Shown piece by piece: positions 60,116-64,000 of a stretch of 64,000 nucleotides of DNA (positions are counted from its first letter, which is position 1; the number at the start of each line of letters is the position of its first letter). Where the stretch lies: positions 1-64,000 of the forward strand of contig NZ_CP022162.1 of assembly GCF_003293595.1 (NCBI RefSeq), written 5' to 3'. The notes under the pieces were generated by a model. The model saw only the letters and a program-made list of their open reading frames with translations, was not told where the DNA came from and did not search any database. Source of the DNA: Microbacterium sp. PM5. GTDB taxonomy: Bacteria > Actinomycetota > Actinomycetes > Actinomycetales > Microbacteriaceae. The translations under genes were made by a program, and so were the position numbers.

Positions 60116-62900
60116 CGCGGACGTCCGCGGCCTCGCCGTGGCGCCCGAGCGCCTCGAGCAGGTCGCCGAGCTCGAGCGCGACGGCCTGCCGCAGCGGCTC
60201 CGCGTCGCTCGCGTGCTCGAACGCCGCGCGGTAGAGCGCGACGGCGTCGTCGGCGCGCTCGGCTTCGCGCAGCACCCGCGCCGCCAACAGCTCGGACCCT
60301 CCGGCGGATGCCGGGTCGCCGGCATCCGCGAACGTGTCCGCGGCCTGCAGCGCAGTCGCCACGGCGGCATCGGTCTGTCCCTGACCGGCGAGTAGCCGGG
60401 CGCGCGTGTCCAGGACGTCGGCCACGAACCACGTCGCCTCGTGCCGGCGGCCGAGCTCCAGCGCTTCGTCGATGAGCGTCACCGCCTCGTCGTCGCCGCG
60501 CTGCTGGTGCGCCTGCGCGAGCACGTGCAGGCCGTCGGCGAGCAGTCCCACTTCGTCCTCGTTGCCGCGGACGAGATCGACGGCCTCGGTGAGAACCTCG
60601 ATGGCGTCGTCCGTGGCCCCGAAGCGACCGAGCAGGCGTCCCTGCTGCACGAGCGCGTACGCGCGTCCGACGGCGTCCTCGGCCTCTTCTCGGAGGTCGG
60701 CCGCGTAGGCCCAGGCGCCGACCGCGTTGCCGTACTCCTCGGCGGCATGCAGCGCCTGAGCGAGCAGCACCGCGGTCAGAGCCCGCGATCCCGGCTCCAC
60801 GCCGTTCTCGCTCTCTTCGCGCAGCACGTCGTTGAGCGTGTCCACCGCTTCCGCAGCGTAACCGGCCGCCAGCATCGCGCGGCCCTGGCGGAAGCGCACG
60901 TCGACGCTGGGCAGACCCACCGCGTCGCGCCGCTCCGCCGCGACCCGGTAGCGGCTCACGGCGGCCGAGGGCTCGCCGTCGTCCTCGTGCAGCATGGCCG
61001 CCAGCAGGAACATCTCCGAGACCATCGCGTCGTCCACACCGATCGATACCGCGACCCGCGCCGCCTCGTCGGCGGCCGCGGCACCCTCCGTGAACTCCTC
61101 GGCGACCCCGTGCAGACGGGCACGGGTCGCGAGCACCCGCACCCGGCGCCCGTCCTCGAGCGCAGGGTCGCCGAGCAGCGCGTCGAGCAGGCCGGCGCCG
61201 CCGGCCGTGTCGCCGTCGGCGGAGACGGCGTCGGCCTCCAACAGGCGCATGCCGTGAGCGCGGCGGGTGTCGCCGGCCTGAGCGAACAGTGCGGCGGCGG
61301 CGCGGGCGGGCTCGGCGGCGTCGGCGTGTGCGCCCGCCCACATCCGGCCGATCGCGAGCGTCGACAGCAGGTCGGCGCGCTCGAGGAGGTGCTCGTCGCC
61401 GAGCGCGTCGAGCTCCTCCTGCACCCGCGGCAGCGATTCGACGAGGTCGACGCCGAAGAGCACGAGTCCGAGACGCTCCTCGAGGCCCGCCTGCACGTCG
61501 CGGCCCGCCTCTCGGAGCACCGCGAGACGGGCCGGCAGTTCTGCCGCGGCCTCCTCGGTGCGTCCGTATGAGCACAGGGCCGACAGCAGGTGCGAACTCA
61601 GTGCGACGCGGTCCTCGCCGACGGCGTCCGGAAGCGCTGCGCGGATCGCGTCGATCGCGGCGCTCGAGCCGGCGCCGGTCAGCACCAGCGCGTGCTGCAC
61701 GCGCTCCTCGGGCGTCCGTGCAGACGGAGCCGGGGAGGTGGCGCGCGCGGAGAACTCGTGCGAGTGGATCGGCACGTCGTAGCGTTCGCGCGCGGCGGCG
61801 CGCAGGCGGGCGAGGGCGCGTCGATGCGCGTCGGTGCCGTTGCGCGCGTCGAACGCGGCGGCGATCGTGTCGGCGAGCTCCCACGCGCGGCTCGCCAGGG
61901 CAGACGCGGTCCACGCTCCATCGTGCGGGCCCCACAATGCGACGAGGTCTTCCGCGTCGGAACCGCGCACCGGGGTGTCGGGGTGGCCCGCGGCGGCGAC
62001 CGCGTCCAGGCCGACGGCGAAGGACGCGAGAGCGGTCTCGTGCGCGGCGGCATCCAGCCCGTCGTGGACGAGCCAGGGCAGGTGCTTCTCCACCAGCGCC
62101 AGAGCGCGGGCCTCGTTGCCGGTCACCGCGCAGAAGACGACGTTGTCGGCGATGATGGCGAGGTTGGCGGGGTTGTCCTTCGCGAGCCGGTAGCTGCGCA
62201 GGTGGGCCGCCCGCGCCTGGTCGAGCATGCCGGCGCGAAGGTAGGGCAGCAGGATGCGGGCGAGGGCGTGCTCGGGCTCCTCGCCGCACGAGAACCCGCC
62301 GTCGATCATCTCCTGCACCAGACGGATGGCGTCCTCTTCCCGCCCCGTCTCGGCGAAGAAGCCGGCGAACTGGCTGCGCACGCAGGCATCGCAGTGGCTG
62401 TAGTTGTCGCGCGGCGTCGCCTCCAGAGCGCGCTGCAGTGCGGTCGCCTCCTCGACGCGTCCGGCCGACCAGGCATCTTCGAAGCGCGCCATCAGCACGC
62501 CCGACTCGCCGACACCCGCGCGGCGGTAGTGCTCGTGCATGTCATCGAGCACAGCGGCGATCTGGGCGGGAGCGAACTCGGGGGAGTTGGACAGCGCGCC
62601 GGCCATCCACTTGTACTGCCAGAGCAGATCGCCCGCGGGCTCGAGCACGGCGGGAAAGCGCTCGGGGTCGGCGTCGTGGTGGGCCAGGCACCACGCGAAC
62701 GAGGTCAGCATGAGGTCGGTGTCGCCCGACATGTTCGCGCTCGACGTCTGTCGCAGTCGCGCCTCGTACTCGAGGCGCTCGTCGCCGCTCTCCTGCGCCA
62801 GCGCGACGGCCTCGGCGACGAGAGCCCGCTCCTCGGGGCCCCAGGGCGTGCGGTCGATCTCGTCGAAGAGGGCGCGGATGCGGGTGCCGTAGCTCGTCAT
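60099..62900 (-). CDS. Large tetratricopeptide-repeat protein paired with Hsp90
   Basis: 933 residues, almost wholly helical, Ala/Glu/Leu/Arg-rich, with many TPR-like pairs (for example [38 protein letters not shown] and [18 protein letters not shown]). No signal peptide or membrane segment; cytoplasmic scaffold. GAAGGAGAATC... precedes ATG 62900 (AAGGAG, 5 nt). It overlaps the Hsp90 gene by 4 nt. In eukaryotes TPR proteins are Hsp90 co-chaperones; a similar role here is inference. No MEEVD tail is visible on the Hsp90. Confidence 0.85.
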   Translation of the reverse strand: MTSYGTRIRALFDEIDRTPWGPEERALVAEAVALAQESGDERLEYEARLRQTSSANMSGDTDLMLTSFAWCLAHHDADPERFPAVLEPAGDLLWQYKWMAGALSNSPEFAPAQIAAVLDDMHEHYRRAGVGESGVLMARFEDAWSAGRVEEATALQRALEATPRDNYSHCDACVRSQFAGFFAETGREEDAIRLVQEMIDGGFSCGEEPEHALARILLPYLRAGMLDQARAAHLRSYRLAKDNPANLAIIADNVVFCAVTGNEARALALVEKHLPWLVHDGLDAAAHETALASFAVGLDAVAAAGHPDTPVRGSDAEDLVALWGPHDGAWTASALASRAWELADTIAAAFDARNGTDAHRRALARLRAAARERYDVPIHSHEFSARATSPAPSARTPEERVQHALVLTGAGSSAAIDAIRAALPDAVGEDRVALSSHLLSALCSYGRTEEAAAELPARLAVLREAGRDVQAGLEERLGLVLFGVDLVESLPRVQEELDALGDEHLLERADLLSTLAIGRMWAGAHADAAEPARAAAALFAQAGDTRRAHGMRLLEADAVSADGDTAGGAGLLDALLGDPALEDGRRVRVLATRARLHGVAEEFTEGAAAADEAARVAVSIGVDDAMVSEMFLLAAMLHEDDGEPSAAVSRYRVAAERRDAVGLPSVDVRFRQGRAMLAAGYAAEAVDTLNDVLREESENGVEPGSRALTAVLLAQALHAAEEYGNAVGAWAYAADLREEAEDAVGRAYALVQQGRLLGRFGATDDAIEVLTEAVDLVRGNEDEVGLLADGLHVLAQAHQQRGDDEAVTLIDEALELGRRHEATWFVADVLDTRARLLAGQGQTDAAVATALQAADTFADAGDPASAGGSELLAARVLREAERADDAVALYRAAFEHASDAEPLRQAVALELGDLLEALGRHGEAADVRAVLPA

Positions 62901-64000
62901 GATTCTCCTTGTTCTTCGTCGGTCTGGGCGCGCAGGGCGTGCTCGAGCAGCTCTGACAGCGAGGTGGTCATGAGCGCGCGGTCCGCCGCGCCGAGGGGGT
63001 GGTGTCCGGCCAGCAGCGACTGCACGTACAGCAGCCGCACGCTCAGCGCGAAGACCCGCTCGCCGGTGTCGCGGGGTGTCGTCGCGAGCCGGCGTACGAG
63101 ATCGTTGTTCCAGTTCAGGCACAGCCGCGACGCCGAGGCCGCCGACCGCTCCCCGTCCCGGGCGACCGCGGCGGCGCGGTCGAGCACGCCTCCCCAGAGG
63201 GTCCCACCCGCGCTGCGCGCCCGTCCCCGGTCGAGGGCGCGCAGCACGGCCGGGTCCGAGACGAACAGCCCCGGCAGCTCGGTGCGCTCGAACACGCGCA
63301 CGATGACCTCGACGTCGGCCAGCGTCGCCGCCGCGCGCCGTTCGAGGGCGACCGCCGCGTCGCGATCGTCGAGCGGGGGAAGATCGAGACGGTCGATCTC
63401 ATCGACGACGTCGACACGCTCGACGGTGATCTCGGGGAACAGCCTCGGCAGCAGGCGCACGAGATCGGCGTCATAGACATAGCCGCCGTCCACCAGCACA
63501 CCGCTCGTGTCGGCGACGCTCGCGACCTGACGGAACTCGTCGACCGTCTCCGTGTAGCGCACGTGCGGATAGCGCCGCACCAGCTCTTCGATGCGCAGCC
63601 GTCCCTGCGTGGTCTCCACCGACAGCCATCGCACGATGAAGCGGGCGAGCTCGTCGTCGTGGCGCACGAGCGACTTCAGCGCCACCTCGTGGATCGCCAC
63701 GAACTGCGCCAGGCGTGCCGGGTCGTGCAGCGCCAGTTCGAGGATCCACCGGCGGATGCCGTCGCCGAGCTCTCGCCGCGTCTGCTCGAGGGCATCGTCA
63801 TCGACCAGCGATTCCCGGCTGGCGGTGGGGTGCAGGCCCTCCGAATCGATCACGGCCCGAGCGAAGAACGCCCAGTCGGGGAGGATGTCGTCGGCCCGCT
63901 CGGTCAGCAGCATCCGGTGCAGGTATACCCGCGTGCTCTGCCGGCCCGACGGGGGAGGGGCATAAGGCAGCACGTAGGCGACCCCTCGCGTCAGGGTGGC
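62897..64000 (-). CDS. Hsp90-family chaperone, C-terminal part (5' end outside window)
   Basis: The last ~367 residues; the N-terminal ATPase domain lies beyond base 64000. The middle domain is plain: TRVYLHRMLLTERADDILPDWAFFARAVIDSEGLHPTASRESL matches HtpG (VYVNRVFI...LLPxYLRFVRGVVDSxDLPLNxSREmL), with the catalytic-loop Arg kept in ASRES. The C-terminal dimer domain is short and diverged. Coupled by 4-nt overlap to the TPR gene. This is the actinobacterial Hsp90-like group rather than canonical HtpG. Confidence 0.85.
   Translation of the reverse strand, partial: ATLTRGVAYVLPYAPPPSGRQSTRVYLHRMLLTERADDILPDWAFFARAVIDSEGLHPTASRESLVDDDALEQTRRELGDGIRRWILELALHDPARLAQFVAIHEVALKSLVRHDDELARFIVRWLSVETTQGRLRIEELVRRYPHVRYTETVDEFRQVASVADTSGVLVDGGYVYDADLVRLLPRLFPEITVERVDVVDEIDRLDLPPLDDRDAAVALERRAAATLADVEVIVRVFERTELPGLFVSDPAVLRALDRGRARSAGGTLWGGVLDRAAAVARDGERSAASASRLCLNWNNDLVRRLATTPRDTGERVFALSVRLLYVQSLLAGHHPLGAADRALMTTSLSELLEHALRAQTDEEQGES

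Noticed and set aside
60441..61571. Plus-strand open frame of ~376 codons inside the TPR gene region
   Set aside because: Arg/His/Gly-rich shadow frame without ribosome site or domain; the minus-strand TPR gene explains the region.

Overview
The window is 64 kb of high-GC DNA that reads like a chromosome of an actinobacterium of the family Microbacteriaceae, probably Microbacterium or a close relative. This rests on GC-rich wobble positions, GTG/TTG starts, many apparently leaderless genes (a TAnnnT -10 about 6 nt before the start codon), the abundant word GGATGCC/GGCATCC, and the gene content (RamB-like regulator with aceA/aceB, HadA/HadB-like pair next to MurB, heterodimeric ABC exporter). 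The species assignment is inference; there is no rRNA here.

Layout. 1-0.3 kb: the 3' end of a large serine recombinase, probably the edge of a mobile element to the left. 0.36-7.4 kb: housekeeping genes (APH-like kinase, FusB/Fbp-like zinc protein, tRNA-Tyr, membrane protein with an APYG-repeat tail, PYROXD2-like oxidoreductase, inositol-phosphatase-like enzyme, M23 peptidase, tRNA-Thr, tRNA-Met). 7.5-16.2 kb: heterodimeric ABC exporter with a TauE/SafE permease, HadA/HadB-like hotdog proteins with MurB, a PAP2 protein and aspartate aminotransferase. 16.2-23.3 kb: an amino-sugar-type catabolic locus (DUF4127 protein and GntR regulator divergent from a sugar ABC importer, NanE and a ROK kinase) with two matching operator-like dyads. 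23.3-30.9 kb: ClC channel, TetR/hydrolase operon with a perfect palindrome, and glyoxylate shunt aceB/aceA divergent from a RamB-like regulator.

31-36.7 kb: a phosphonate-type ABC importer (PhnD, PhnC, two PhnE) with a HAD phosphatase and an RpiR regulator, divergent from an unrecognised gene. 36.9-45.6 kb: a glycan-use locus: secreted GH144-like glucanase, TetR, sugar ABC importer, GH3 glucosidase and LacI regulator, possibly for beta-1,2-glucan. 45.7-50.2 kb: a flavin electron-transfer module (ferric-reductase-like membrane protein, FMN-binding protein, ApbE flavin transferase) convergent with a two-component system whose promoter shares a 10-mer with the region upstream of the module. 50.2-60.1 kb: a putrescine/GABA catabolic locus (PucR, GabT, putrescine oxidase, stress protein, APC permease, two aldehyde dehydrogenases). 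60.1-64 kb: a TPR protein translationally coupled to an Hsp90-family chaperone that runs off the right edge.

Themes. Most of the window is self-contained catabolic cassettes, each with its own local regulator and usually a visible dyad or repeat at its promoter. Intergenic spacers carry several long inverted repeats, one present in two 57-bp copies. No CRISPR array, rRNA or intact insertion sequence is visible, and no gene-free stretch exceeds about 250 bp.
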